Source: Bacillus sp. REN10 (GTDB lineage Bacteria; Bacillota; Bacilli; Bacillales; Domibacillaceae). Taken from it: DNA of 64,000 nt. The stretch lies in contig NZ_JADHDW010000001.1 of the NCBI RefSeq assembly GCF_016820555.1, forward strand, positions 310,001-374,000, in the 5' to 3' direction. The notes beneath the pieces are model-generated. The model did no database searches. It had not been told where the DNA came from and was given only the letters and a program-made list of their open reading frames with translations. Each line of letters opens with the position of its first letter. Position 1 is the stretch's first letter. The translations under genes were made by a program, and so were the position numbers. Shown here piece by piece: positions 56,015-64,000 of the stretch.

Positions 56015-56905
56015 ATGAATATTCAAAACATGATTTTAACATTGCAAAAGCATTGGTCTGACCATGGCTGTATTTTAATGCAAGCCTATGATGTAGAAAA
56101 AGGGGCAGGAACGATGAGCCCATATACATTTTTACGGGCAATTGGTCCAGAACCTTGGAATGTAGCATATGTGGAGCCAAGCCGTCGTCCGGCGGATGGA
56201 CGTTATGGAGAAAATCCGAATCGCTTGTATCAGCACCATCAATTTCAAGTAATTATGAAACCATCTCCAGATAATATTCAAGAAATGTATTTAGACTCTT
56301 TAAAAGCATTAGGAATCGATCCGTTAGAGCATGATATTCGCTTTGTAGAGGATAACTGGGAAAACCCTTCCCTCGGCTGTGCGGGACTGGGCTGGGAAGT
56401 GTGGCTAGACGGGATGGAAATCACGCAATTTACGTACTTCCAGCAAGTCGGTGGCTTAGAGTGTAAGCCTGTTTCAGTTGAAATTACATACGGAATTGAG
56501 CGTTTGGCTTCATACATTCAAGAAAAAGAAAATGTATTTGATCTTGAGTGGACAGACGGATTTACCGTAAGAGATATTTTCTATCAGCCAGAGTTTGAAC
56601 ACTCTAAATACACATTCGAAACGAGCGATGCTGATATGCTGTTTCATTTATTTACGATTTATGAAAAAGAAGCGAAGCGTCAAATGGACGAAGGACTTGT
56701 TCATCCGGCATACGATTATGTACTGAAATGCTCCCACGTTTTTAATGTGCTAGATGCAAAAGGAGCGATTTCTGTGACAGAGAGAACGGCTTATTTAGGT
56801 CGAATGCGCAGCTTAGCGAGACAAATTGCCAAAACATTTTATGAAGAACGTGAAAAATTAGGATTTCCAATTTTAAAGGGGAAAGGGGAGCCAGAACATG
56901 AATAA
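56015..56905 (+). CDS. glyQ: Glycyl-tRNA synthetase alpha subunit
   Basis: A 296-residue catalytic subunit of the tetrameric (alpha2-beta2) glycyl-tRNA synthetase. It starts [42 protein letters not shown] and [10 protein letters not shown] are conserved. Overlaps glyS by 8 nt. Controlled by the T-box. Confidence 0.98.
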   Translation: MNIQNMILTLQKHWSDHGCILMQAYDVEKGAGTMSPYTFLRAIGPEPWNVAYVEPSRRPADGRYGENPNRLYQHHQFQVIMKPSPDNIQEMYLDSLKALGIDPLEHDIRFVEDNWENPSLGCAGLGWEVWLDGMEITQFTYFQQVGGLECKPVSVEITYGIERLASYIQEKENVFDLEWTDGFTVRDIFYQPEFEHSKYTFETSDADMLFHLFTIYEKEAKRQMDEGLVHPAYDYVLKCSHVFNVLDAKGAISVTERTAYLGRMRSLARQIAKTFYEEREKLGFPILKGKGEPEHE

Positions 56906-58970
56906 AAGAGAGTTATTATTAGAAATAGGTTTAGAGGAAATGCCGGCTCGCTTTGTCACTGAGTCGATGAATCAACTAGGTCAAAAAGTAGAGGCCTTTT
57001 TATCTGAACAAAATATTGCTCATGGTGACATTCAATTATTTTCCACTCCTCGCCGTTTAGCTGTGATTGTGAAAGATGTAGCTGAGGCGCAGCCTGATAT
57101 GGAAGAAGAGGCGAAAGGGCCAGCGAAGAAAATTGCCCTTTCCGAAGACGGAGAATGGTCAAAAGCAGCGATCGGCTTTACTCGCGGTCAAGGGATGAGC
57201 GTCGAGGATATTTATTTTAAAGAAATTAAAGGGGTCGAATATGCCCATGTCAATAAATTCGTGAAAGGAAAACCAGCAAAAGAATTACTGCCTGAACTTC
57301 GCGAAGTGATTACGAGCCTGCACTTTGGCAAAAACATGAGATGGGCTGATAATGATTTGCGTTATATTCGTCCGATTAAGTGGATGATTGCGTTATTCGG
57401 ACAAGAGGTAATTCCGTTTAGCATTACGAATGTATCGACAAGCAATCATACAATGGGGCATCGTTTCCTCGGAGAACAAGTGGAGATCACCGATGCTAAT
57501 GCTTACGTTCAACGCTTAGAAGAGCAATACGTCATCGCCGATCCAGAAAAAAGAAAGTCCATGATTCGTGAGCAATTAATAGCGATTGAGAAAGACCAAT
57601 CATGGGTTATTCCAGTCGATGAAGCGCTACTTGAAGAAGTGAATAACTTAGTCGAATTTCCAACCGCCCTTTATGGCTCATTTAACGAAGAGTTTCTTGA
57701 GTTGCCAGAAGAAGTGCTGATTACTTCGATGAAAGAGCATCAACGTTATTTTCCGGTGAAAAGTCCAGAAGGTACTCTTCTTCCATACTTTGTTACGGTG
57801 CGCAACGGAAACAGTAGCGCTTTAGAGAAAGTGGCTCACGGAAATGAAAAAGTGCTTCGTGCCCGTCTAGCCGATGCCGACTTCTTCTATAAAGAAGATC
57901 AAAAAACAGCGATCGATACGTTTTTAAATAAGCTAGAAGCGATTGTTTATCATGAAAAAATCGGTACGCTAGCTGAAAAGGTCGCACGTATTCGCAAAAT
58001 CGCTGCCAGCTTAGCCGAGTTAACAGGAGCAGAAAGTGACACAAAGAACAAAGCGGACCGTGCTGCGCAAATCTGTAAATTCGACCTAGTGACGCAAATG
58101 GTGTATGAATTCCCGGAACTGCAAGGGATTATGGGAGAAAAATATGCGCTCCAAAAAGGCGAAGACGAAGAGGTCGCTCGAGCGATTAATGAACATTACC
58201 AGCCGCGCCATGCTGAAGATGATACACCTGCTACTTTCACAGGTGCATTAGTAAGCTTGGCAGATAAGTTGGATACAATCGTTTCTTGCTTTGCTGTCGA
58301 TATCATTCCGACCGGTTCTCAAGATCCTTACGCATTAAGAAGACAGGCGGCGGGTATCGTTCATATTTTAGCCGATAAGAAATGGAATGTTTCGTTAGAG
58401 GAAGTCATCGAAGCCGCTGTAGCGATTGTCAAAGAAGATCAGATTGGCGACAAAGAAGCGCATGCTGTGTTAGAAGAATTAATGGCCTTCTTTAAACTGC
58501 GAATGAAGCATAATCTGCAAGAACAAGAGGTGCGTTACGATATGATCGACGCGGTTCTTGAAGGTCGTATCGGCGTGGTGCCAGTCTTATTTGAAAAAGC
58601 CGCTGTTTTAATGGCTCATAAAGAAGCCGCGAACTTTAAAGAAGCGGTGGAAGCTCTTAGCCGCGTGTTAAATATCGCGAAAAAAGCAGAAGGTACAGGA
58701 GAAGTAGATCCAAGCTTGTTTGCTAATGATGAAGAACAAGCATTGTATGAGGCAACTGTTCGTGTTCAAGAGGCATGGAAAACAGCGGAATCAGTAGAAG
58801 AAAAGTATCAGCTGCTTACTAATCTTCAACCGCTGATTGAAAATTATTTTGAGCATACAATGGTTATGGCGCAAGAGGAGAATATAAAGGCAAACCGATT
58901 ATATCAAATGCAAACGTTGGCTAGTTTGATTACTGATTTTGCTGATTTTAATGCCGTTTTAGTTAAATGA
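56898..58970 (+). CDS. glyS: Glycyl-tRNA synthetase beta subunit
   Basis: A 690-residue tRNA-binding and structural subunit that joins GlyQ. It starts [34 protein letters not shown] and [12 protein letters not shown] are family patterns, and the C-terminal anticodon domain ends near the stop. Full length. Confidence 0.98.
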   Translation: MNKRELLLEIGLEEMPARFVTESMNQLGQKVEAFLSEQNIAHGDIQLFSTPRRLAVIVKDVAEAQPDMEEEAKGPAKKIALSEDGEWSKAAIGFTRGQGMSVEDIYFKEIKGVEYAHVNKFVKGKPAKELLPELREVITSLHFGKNMRWADNDLRYIRPIKWMIALFGQEVIPFSITNVSTSNHTMGHRFLGEQVEITDANAYVQRLEEQYVIADPEKRKSMIREQLIAIEKDQSWVIPVDEALLEEVNNLVEFPTALYGSFNEEFLELPEEVLITSMKEHQRYFPVKSPEGTLLPYFVTVRNGNSSALEKVAHGNEKVLRARLADADFFYKEDQKTAIDTFLNKLEAIVYHEKIGTLAEKVARIRKIAASLAELTGAESDTKNKADRAAQICKFDLVTQMVYEFPELQGIMGEKYALQKGEDEEVARAINEHYQPRHAEDDTPATFTGALVSLADKLDTIVSCFAVDIIPTGSQDPYALRRQAAGIVHILADKKWNVSLEEVIEAAVAIVKEDQIGDKEAHAVLEELMAFFKLRMKHNLQEQEVRYDMIDAVLEGRIGVVPVLFEKAAVLMAHKEAANFKEAVEALSRVLNIAKKAEGTGEVDPSLFANDEEQALYEATVRVQEAWKTAESVEEKYQLLTNLQPLIENYFEHTMVMAQEENIKANRLYQMQTLASLITDFADFNAVLVK

Positions 58971-59231
58971 ATAACTATATGATTGATGATGTATTTGCTC
59001 TCTTGATGATCGATGATTCAGTAACATACCACATGAATGCCGACTAAAAGAGCTGTCTGGAACAAAACAAGAACAAACGATGCTGTTCATTTTTGTTAAA
59101 TAGTATATAATATTTCTTATATGGTATAACACTTTTAGTTCATTCAAGCATCCTTGTCTAGCTGTTGAAACGATATTCTCTGCATGGTCGTTTCTGACAA
59201 TTAGACAAGTGATGCCTTTAATGCGTGTTAG
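58971..59231. other. Intergenic region before ccpN
   Basis: 260 bp with a TATAAT at about 59104-59109 and a second extended -10-like TGGTATAAC near 59121, either of which could start ccpN transcription. A long hairpin follows at 59153-59209. Confidence 0.5.
59153..59209 (+). other. Long imperfect stem-loop in the ccpN leader
   Basis: Arms CTTGTCTA (59153-59160) and TAGACAAG (59202-59209), and inner arms GAAACGA (59167-59173) and TCGTTTC (59188-59194), pair around a 14-base loop. No T-run follows, so it does not look like a simple terminator. Confidence 0.55.
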
Positions 59232-59867
59232 GTGGTGAGGACATTGGAACTAAATAAGCGACAAGATCAAATATTGCAAATCGTGAAAGAAAATGGCCCC
59301 ATTACTGGTGAGAATATTGCTGAACGCTTAAATTTAACGAGAGCGACTTTGAGACCTGACTTAGCGATATTAACGATGGCAGGCTTTTTAGACGCAAGAC
59401 CAAGAGTTGGCTATTTTTATACAGGCAAAACGGGTACCCAGCTGCTTACGGAAAATTTAATGAAAATTTATGTGCGGGATTACCAAGCGATTCCGGTTGT
59501 AGTCAGAGAAAATGTATCGGTGTATGACGCGGTTGTCATGATGTTTTTAGAAGACGTTGGAACGCTGTTTGTGGTGGATGAGCACTCTTGTCTGGCAGGT
59601 GTGCTATCAAGAAAAGATTTGCTGCGGGCGAGTATTGGCAAACAGGATTTAAGTGCGATGCCGGTAAATATTATTATGACGAGAATGCCTAATATTACCG
59701 TTTGTGAAAAGGACGATCTACTGCTTGAAGTAGCAAAAAACTTAATCGATAAACAAATAGATTCCGTTCCTGTTGTTAAAAAGACGGACCTAGGTTATGA
59801 AGTAGTCGGACGAATCACAAAAACAAACATTGTCAAGGCCTTCGTATCACTCGCTGATGACGATTGA
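59232..59867 (+). CDS. ccpN: Transcriptional repressor CcpN
   Basis: A 207-211 residue repressor (YqzB) of gluconeogenic genes in B. subtilis. An N-terminal winged helix ([42 protein letters not shown]) is followed by two CBS domains (about 80-135 and 145-205), which sense adenine nucleotides. Starts at GTG 59232, GTG 59235 or TTG 59244 are possible; AGGTGG suits TTG 59244 best. It is followed directly by ppsR. Confidence 0.95.
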   Translation: MVRTLELNKRQDQILQIVKENGPITGENIAERLNLTRATLRPDLAILTMAGFLDARPRVGYFYTGKTGTQLLTENLMKIYVRDYQAIPVVVRENVSVYDAVVMMFLEDVGTLFVVDEHSCLAGVLSRKDLLRASIGKQDLSAMPVNIIMTRMPNITVCEKDDLLLEVAKNLIDKQIDSVPVVKKTDLGYEVVGRITKTNIVKAFVSLADDD

Positions 59868-59893
59868 GTGCGGAAGTAAAAGGAGGTTGCTCA

Positions 59894-60706
59894 TTGTTGG
59901 TAAACGACCCAATTATTTATATTGTTTCTGATTCTGTAGGAGAAACGGCTGAACTAGTAACAAAAGCAGCAGTGAGCCAATTTAATGGTTCCCATGCGGT
60001 GATTAAACGTTTCCCTTATGTAGAAGACTTTTTTCATATTAATGAAGTCATTGATCTCGCTAAAAATGAGCAAGGGATCATTGTATACACGTTAGTGAAG
60101 CCAGACATGAGAAAATATATGCATCAACGAGCGCTTGAAGAAAATATTGTCATTTTTGATTTGATTGGTCCGCTAATGGATCAATTACAATCGATGTATG
60201 GTCGAGAGCCACTTCTTGAGCCGGGGCTTGTTCGCAAGCTAGATGAAGAATATTTCAAAAAAGTAGAAGCGATTGAATTTGCTGTTAAATATGATGATGG
60301 AAGAGATCCTAGAGGGTTACTGAAAGCGGATGTTGTACTAATTGGTGTTTCAAGAACATCGAAAACCCCTTTATCCCAATATCTTGCACATAAGCGGTTA
60401 AAAGTAGCGAATGTGCCGCTTGTGCCTGAAGTGGATCCGCCGGAAGAATTGTTTTCGATCCCTCCGGAAAAATGTTACGGTTTAAAGATAAGTCCAGAAA
60501 AGCTGAATCAGATTCGTCGCGAACGATTGCTGTCCCTTGGGTTAAATGATAGTGCTAGCTACGCGGATGTAGAGCGAATCAAAACAGAAATGGCCTATTT
60601 TGAAAAGATCACTAGCAAAATTGGCTGTGAAACCATTGATGTCACCAACAAAGCGGTAGAAGAAACAGCGAATATTATTATGAGTAAATTGAGAAATAGA
60701 ACATAG
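59894..60706 (+). CDS. ppsR: Pyruvate phosphate dikinase regulatory protein
   Basis: A 270-residue bifunctional kinase/pyrophosphorylase of the DUF299 family (YqfL). [16 protein letters not shown] at the N-terminus and [15 protein letters not shown] (P-loop-like) near residue 150 are hallmarks. The family switches PPDK or PEP synthase on and off; in B. subtilis YqfL also affects CcpN activity. TTG 59894 follows AAAGGAGG; the GTG 30 nt upstream overlaps ccpN. Confidence 0.95.
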   Translation: MLVNDPIIYIVSDSVGETAELVTKAAVSQFNGSHAVIKRFPYVEDFFHINEVIDLAKNEQGIIVYTLVKPDMRKYMHQRALEENIVIFDLIGPLMDQLQSMYGREPLLEPGLVRKLDEEYFKKVEAIEFAVKYDDGRDPRGLLKADVVLIGVSRTSKTPLSQYLAHKRLKVANVPLVPEVDPPEELFSIPPEKCYGLKISPEKLNQIRRERLLSLGLNDSASYADVERIKTEMAYFEKITSKIGCETIDVTNKAVEETANIIMSKLRNRT

Positions 60707-61142
60707 AGGGTGCCCTACAAGCATAGCTTCTTTTGCGCCATTTATAGTGTAACTATACTATATTGTGTCGTTGAAACAGAAGTTGCATGAGAAAGGGGGC
60801 AGCCTCTTTCACTTTCTTTGGAAAGTTGTAAAAAAATATAGTCTTTTTAGAGGAAATATACTATAATAAAAAATTGTGATAAAAATGTATTTAAAACAGG
60901 TTTAGAGGTCTGAATAAAGGAATAAACTATTTATGTGCTTTAGCCATCCTCCATAAAAAGCTTCGAGAGGGAAGGATCGTAAATTTTTTAGGTTATTTCG
61001 TATATAAGAAGGATTCTAAACAAGCTTGTAGAATAATAAAGCATAGGAAAGAAAGAAAAAAATGAAAGTATTTGTCGATAATCATTTCATATGGTGAAAC
61101 AAGTCTTGTTTATCGATCAATTGTATAGCTGGTGATGTTTAA
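60707..61142. other. Long intergenic region before dnaG
   Basis: 435 bp with no gene. It contains a hairpin near 60790-60811 (GAAAGGGGGC / CCTCTTTC), AT-rich promoter-like tracts (a TATAAT around 60861) and a sigma-H-like site at 61010-61034. In B. subtilis yqxD sits here; it is absent. Confidence 0.6.
61010..61034 (+). promoter_or_regulatory. Candidate sigma-H promoter for dnaG-sigA
   Basis: AGGATTC (61010-61016), a 13-bp spacer and AGAAT (61030-61034). This fits the sigma-H pattern AGGA..T and RGAAT. A sigma-H promoter is known for the B. subtilis sigA operon. Confidence 0.5.
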
Positions 61143-62951
61143 GTGGCAAGGAAGATTCCTGAAGAAACGATTCAACAGATTAAGCAATCGCTTGATATTA
61201 CTGAAGTCATAGGCGATTACGTTCAGTTGAAGAAGCAAGGCCGAAATTACTTTGGACTGTGTCCTTTTCACGGAGAAAACTCTCCTTCGTTTTCCGTATC
61301 ACCAGATAAACAGATTTATCATTGTTTTGGGTGCGGAGCCGGAGGGAATGTTTTTACTTTTATCACGGAAATTGAGAACATTTCTTTTCAAGAGGCTGTC
61401 AGTAAGCTTGCTGATCGCGCTGGTGTAGCAGTGGACATTCAACTTCCTGGTGACCATCCTGAGCGGCCTGCTTCAAAAGAAGAGGATCGAATGCTTGAAG
61501 CCCATGAGCTCCTAACAAAATTCTACCACCATTTGCTGGTAAATACAAAGGAAGGGCAAGAAGCATTACAATATTTGCAAGAACGAGGTTTTACCGAGCA
61601 GGAAGTAGAAGCCTTTCAAATAGGTTGGTCGCTTCCGCAATGGGACTTCACGACCGCTTTTTTGCAAAAAAGAGGCTTTTCACTTGAAGAGTTGGAAAGA
61701 GCAGGACTGATTATTCAGAAGGACGATGGTTCTTACTTTGATCGTTTTCGAGGAAGGATTATGTTTCCGCTTCATGATGAACGGGGAAAAGTTGTTGCTT
61801 TTTCGGGACGCGCTTTATATGAGGAGAAACCAAAGTATTTGAACAGTCCAGAAACACCTATTTTCAACAAAAGTCGCCTATTATATAATTTTCATCGAGC
61901 AAGGCCAGTCATTCGCAAACAGCATAGTGCGATCCTATTCGAAGGATTTGCTGACGTCATTGCAGCAGCATCCGCAGGGGTAGAAGCCGGCATTGCAACA
62001 ATGGGCACGTCATTAACAGATGCTCATATCCAACAAATTAAACGGATGACTGATCAAGTGATCGTTTGTTATGATGGTGATTCAGCTGGTATTCAAGCGG
62101 CCTATCGTGCCTCTGAAATGCTCAGCGAAAGCGGCTGCCATGTGAAAGTGGCGATGATTCCTGACAAGATGGATCCTGATGACTATATTAAGAAGCATGG
62201 GGCTGAGAAGTTTCATGATAATATAATAGGGACTGCCTTGACATTAATGGCTTTTAAAATGGAATATTTCAAGCAAGGAAAAAACCTTCAAGATGAAGGA
62301 CAAAAGCTTGCTTACATCGAAGAAGTGCTAAAGGAAATTGCTAAGTTGCAAAAGGCTGTGGAGCGTGATTATTATTTACGCCAAATAGCCGATCAGTTTT
62401 CTCTTTCTCTGGATGCCTTAAAGCAACAAGAGAAGCAGGTGTTTTTCAAAGAGAGGAAAAAGCAGCCAACCAATCAGCAAGCATTGATTGCGCCTGTGGC
62501 CCCTCAGATGAACAAAAAGCTTTATCCAGCCTATCAAACGGCTGAACGAAGGCTGATTGCTCATATGTTGAAAGATGCGGATACTGCCTATAAAGTGAAG
62601 GAACTAATGGGCGGTGAAGCTTTTAACATGGATGAACATCAAGCTATTTTCACGTATTTACTTGGTTTTTATGAAGAGGGTCATGAACCAGATTCAAGCA
62701 TCTTTATTAACTTTCTTCCTGATGCCAACTTGCGCCGACTCGTTTCAGATATTGAAATGATGATGGTCAGTGAGTATGTAAATGACGAGGAAGTGCATGA
62801 TTATATAAAAGAAGTATTTAAGTATCGCAAAAAGTTAGTCATCAAGGCAAAGAAACAACAGCAAATAGCAGCGGAAAAAGCAAAGGACTATCAAACAGCC
62901 GCTCAACTTGCGATGGAAATAGTAAAGCTTAAAAAAGAGTTAAAAGTGTAA
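61143..62951 (+). CDS. dnaG: DNA primase
   Basis: A 602-residue primase. The N-terminal zinc domain ([21 protein letters not shown]) precedes the TOPRIM core with the EGFADVI motif near residue 260 and YDGDSAG near 305. The C-terminal helicase-binding domain ends in a charged tail. GTG 61143 has only a moderate GGTGATG site. First gene of the dnaG-sigA operon. Confidence 0.97.
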   Translation: MARKIPEETIQQIKQSLDITEVIGDYVQLKKQGRNYFGLCPFHGENSPSFSVSPDKQIYHCFGCGAGGNVFTFITEIENISFQEAVSKLADRAGVAVDIQLPGDHPERPASKEEDRMLEAHELLTKFYHHLLVNTKEGQEALQYLQERGFTEQEVEAFQIGWSLPQWDFTTAFLQKRGFSLEELERAGLIIQKDDGSYFDRFRGRIMFPLHDERGKVVAFSGRALYEEKPKYLNSPETPIFNKSRLLYNFHRARPVIRKQHSAILFEGFADVIAAASAGVEAGIATMGTSLTDAHIQQIKRMTDQVIVCYDGDSAGIQAAYRASEMLSESGCHVKVAMIPDKMDPDDYIKKHGAEKFHDNIIGTALTLMAFKMEYFKQGKNLQDEGQKLAYIEEVLKEIAKLQKAVERDYYLRQIADQFSLSLDALKQQEKQVFFKERKKQPTNQQALIAPVAPQMNKKLYPAYQTAERRLIAHMLKDADTAYKVKELMGGEAFNMDEHQAIFTYLLGFYEEGHEPDSSIFINFLPDANLRRLVSDIEMMMVSEYVNDEEVHDYIKEVFKYRKKLVIKAKKQQQIAAEKAKDYQTAAQLAMEIVKLKKELKV

Positions 62952-62989
62952 TGCCGTATGAGGTAAGGATGTTGGAAGGAGGGGGACAA

Positions 62990-64000
62990 ATGGCTGAAAA
63001 GTCAACACGTTCCAAAGAAACTGAAGTCACTTTAGAAAGAGCAAAAGAGCAAATTATAGAAATAGGGAAAAAGCGCGGGAAGCTATCCTATGACTATGTA
63101 GCGGATAAATTGTCACCATTTGAAGTAGAATCTGATCAAATGGATGAATTTTATGAGCACCTTGGAGAGCAAGGAATCGATATCACTAACGATGAGGATG
63201 AAGAGGAAGATCCAAACCTTCATGAACTTGAAAAAGAGAGTGAAGAGTTTGATTTAAATGATTTAAGTGTTCCTCCTGGTGTGAAGATCAATGATCCGGT
63301 GCGCATGTATTTAAAAGAAATTGGTCGTGTCGACCTTCTTTCAGCAGATGAAGAGATTGAACTGGCTACTCGCATTGAAGAAGGAGACGAAGAGGCGAAG
63401 CGCCGCCTTGCTGAAGCTAATTTGCGACTAGTTGTTAGTATTGCTAAGCGTTACGTTGGACGTGGCATGCTCTTCCTTGACTTAATTCAAGAAGGAAACA
63501 TGGGTCTCATTAAAGCAGTGGAGAAATTTGATTACCGTAAAGGTTTTAAGTTCAGTACGTATGCAACATGGTGGATTCGTCAAGCCATTACTCGCGCGAT
63601 TGCTGACCAAGCGAGAACCATTCGGATTCCTGTTCATATGGTGGAAACGATCAATAAACTCATTCGTGTCCAAAGACAATTGCTTCAAGATTTAGGTCGC
63701 GAACCATCTCCAGAAGAAATTGCGGAAGAAATGGATTTAACCCCTGAAAAAGTAAGAGAGATTTTAAAAATAGCACAAGAGCCGGTTTCCCTTGAAACGC
63801 CAATTGGTGAAGAAGATGATTCTCACTTAGGAGACTTTATTGAAGACCAAGAGGCGACTTCACCATCTGAGCATGCTGCTTATGAATTATTGAAAGAGCA
63901 ACTAGAAGATGTGTTAGACACATTGACGGATCGTGAAGAAAACGTACTTCGCCTTCGCTTCGGTCTAGATGATGGACGCACACGCACATTGGAAGAAGTT
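62990..64000 (+). CDS. sigA: RNA polymerase sigma factor SigA (partial)
   Basis: 337 codons of the housekeeping sigma factor are visible before the window ends in region 4. The short region 1.1, region 1.2 ([17 protein letters not shown]), region 2 ([43 protein letters not shown]) and region 3 ([15 protein letters not shown]) are intact. GGAGGGGG precedes the ATG. It starts 38 bp after dnaG, as in the macromolecular synthesis operon. Confidence 0.99.
   Translation, partial: MAEKSTRSKETEVTLERAKEQIIEIGKKRGKLSYDYVADKLSPFEVESDQMDEFYEHLGEQGIDITNDEDEEEDPNLHELEKESEEFDLNDLSVPPGVKINDPVRMYLKEIGRVDLLSADEEIELATRIEEGDEEAKRRLAEANLRLVVSIAKRYVGRGMLFLDLIQEGNMGLIKAVEKFDYRKGFKFSTYATWWIRQAITRAIADQARTIRIPVHMVETINKLIRVQRQLLQDLGREPSPEEIAEEMDLTPEKVREILKIAQEPVSLETPIGEEDDSHLGDFIEDQEATSPSEHAAYELLKEQLEDVLDTLTDREENVLRLRFGLDDGRTRTLEEV

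Overview
The window is a stretch of core chromosome from an endospore-forming member of the Bacillaceae (moderate GC, strong AGGAGG-type ribosome sites, frequent TTG/GTG starts). The sporulation genes sigK, gpr, spoIIP, sda, yqfC and yqfD are present, and gene order closely follows the alaS-to-sigA block of Bacillus subtilis. The genus cannot be fixed from the sequence alone. Almost every base is assigned to a recognisable gene. I found no rRNA, tRNA, CRISPR array, prophage or complete insertion sequence.

Layout. 1-5.98 kb: a kinase-like gene cut by the window edge, yrrI, a T-box controlling alaS, then the yrzL-ruvX-yrzB operon. 6.1-11.5 kb: mltG, the tRNA wobble-uridine genes trmR-trhP1-trhP2, udk and greA. 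11.6-16.3 kb: yrrS, yrzA, mtnN, a tiny membrane-peptide ORF, an uninterrupted sigK, the divergent pair pssA/psd, and sda. 16.4-21.7 kb: a cluster of DnaA boxes, then the tightly overlapping yqeG-yqeH-aroE-yhbY-nadD-yqeK-rsfS-yqeM operon. 21.7-27.9 kb: comER, comEA-EB-EC (DNA uptake), yqzM, holA and rpsT. 28-34.6 kb: gpr, spoIIP, yqxA, an inserted DUF3189 gene, lepA and hemW. 34.6-44.3 kb: CIRCE-controlled hrcA-grpE-dnaK-dnaJ, then prmA, rsmE, mtaB, deoC, rpsU and yqeY. 44.3-44.9 kb: a gene-free block of interspersed repeats. 44.9-55.7 kb: nfeD-type protease and floA (membrane microdomains), yqfB, yqfC-yqfD (sporulation), phoH, pgpH, ybeY, dgkA, cdd, era, yqzL and recO. 55.7-64 kb: a T-box controlling glyQS, ccpN-ppsR, and dnaG-sigA (sigA runs off the right edge).

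How it fits together. Translation dominates: two tRNA synthetases under tRNA-sensing leaders, ribosome assembly or modification factors (yqeH, rsfS, yhbY, era, ybeY, prmA, rsmE, lepA), tRNA modification (trmR, trhP1/2, mtaB) and ribosomal proteins S20 and S21. Stress control (CIRCE/HrcA) and replication-sporulation coupling (DnaA boxes beside sda) are visible in the DNA.

The less ordinary signals are: a four-copy interspersed repeat family, including two 149-bp near-identical direct repeats; a repeat copy abutting the lepA promoter; a 25-codon membrane-peptide ORF with its own terminator; a possible MITE-like remnant before greA; a long hairpin before ccpN; a sigma-H-like promoter before dnaG; and several gene-content differences from B. 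subtilis (no pbpI, yrrT-mccAB, yqxD or skin element at the expected positions). I did not find evidence of a wholly new multi-gene system.
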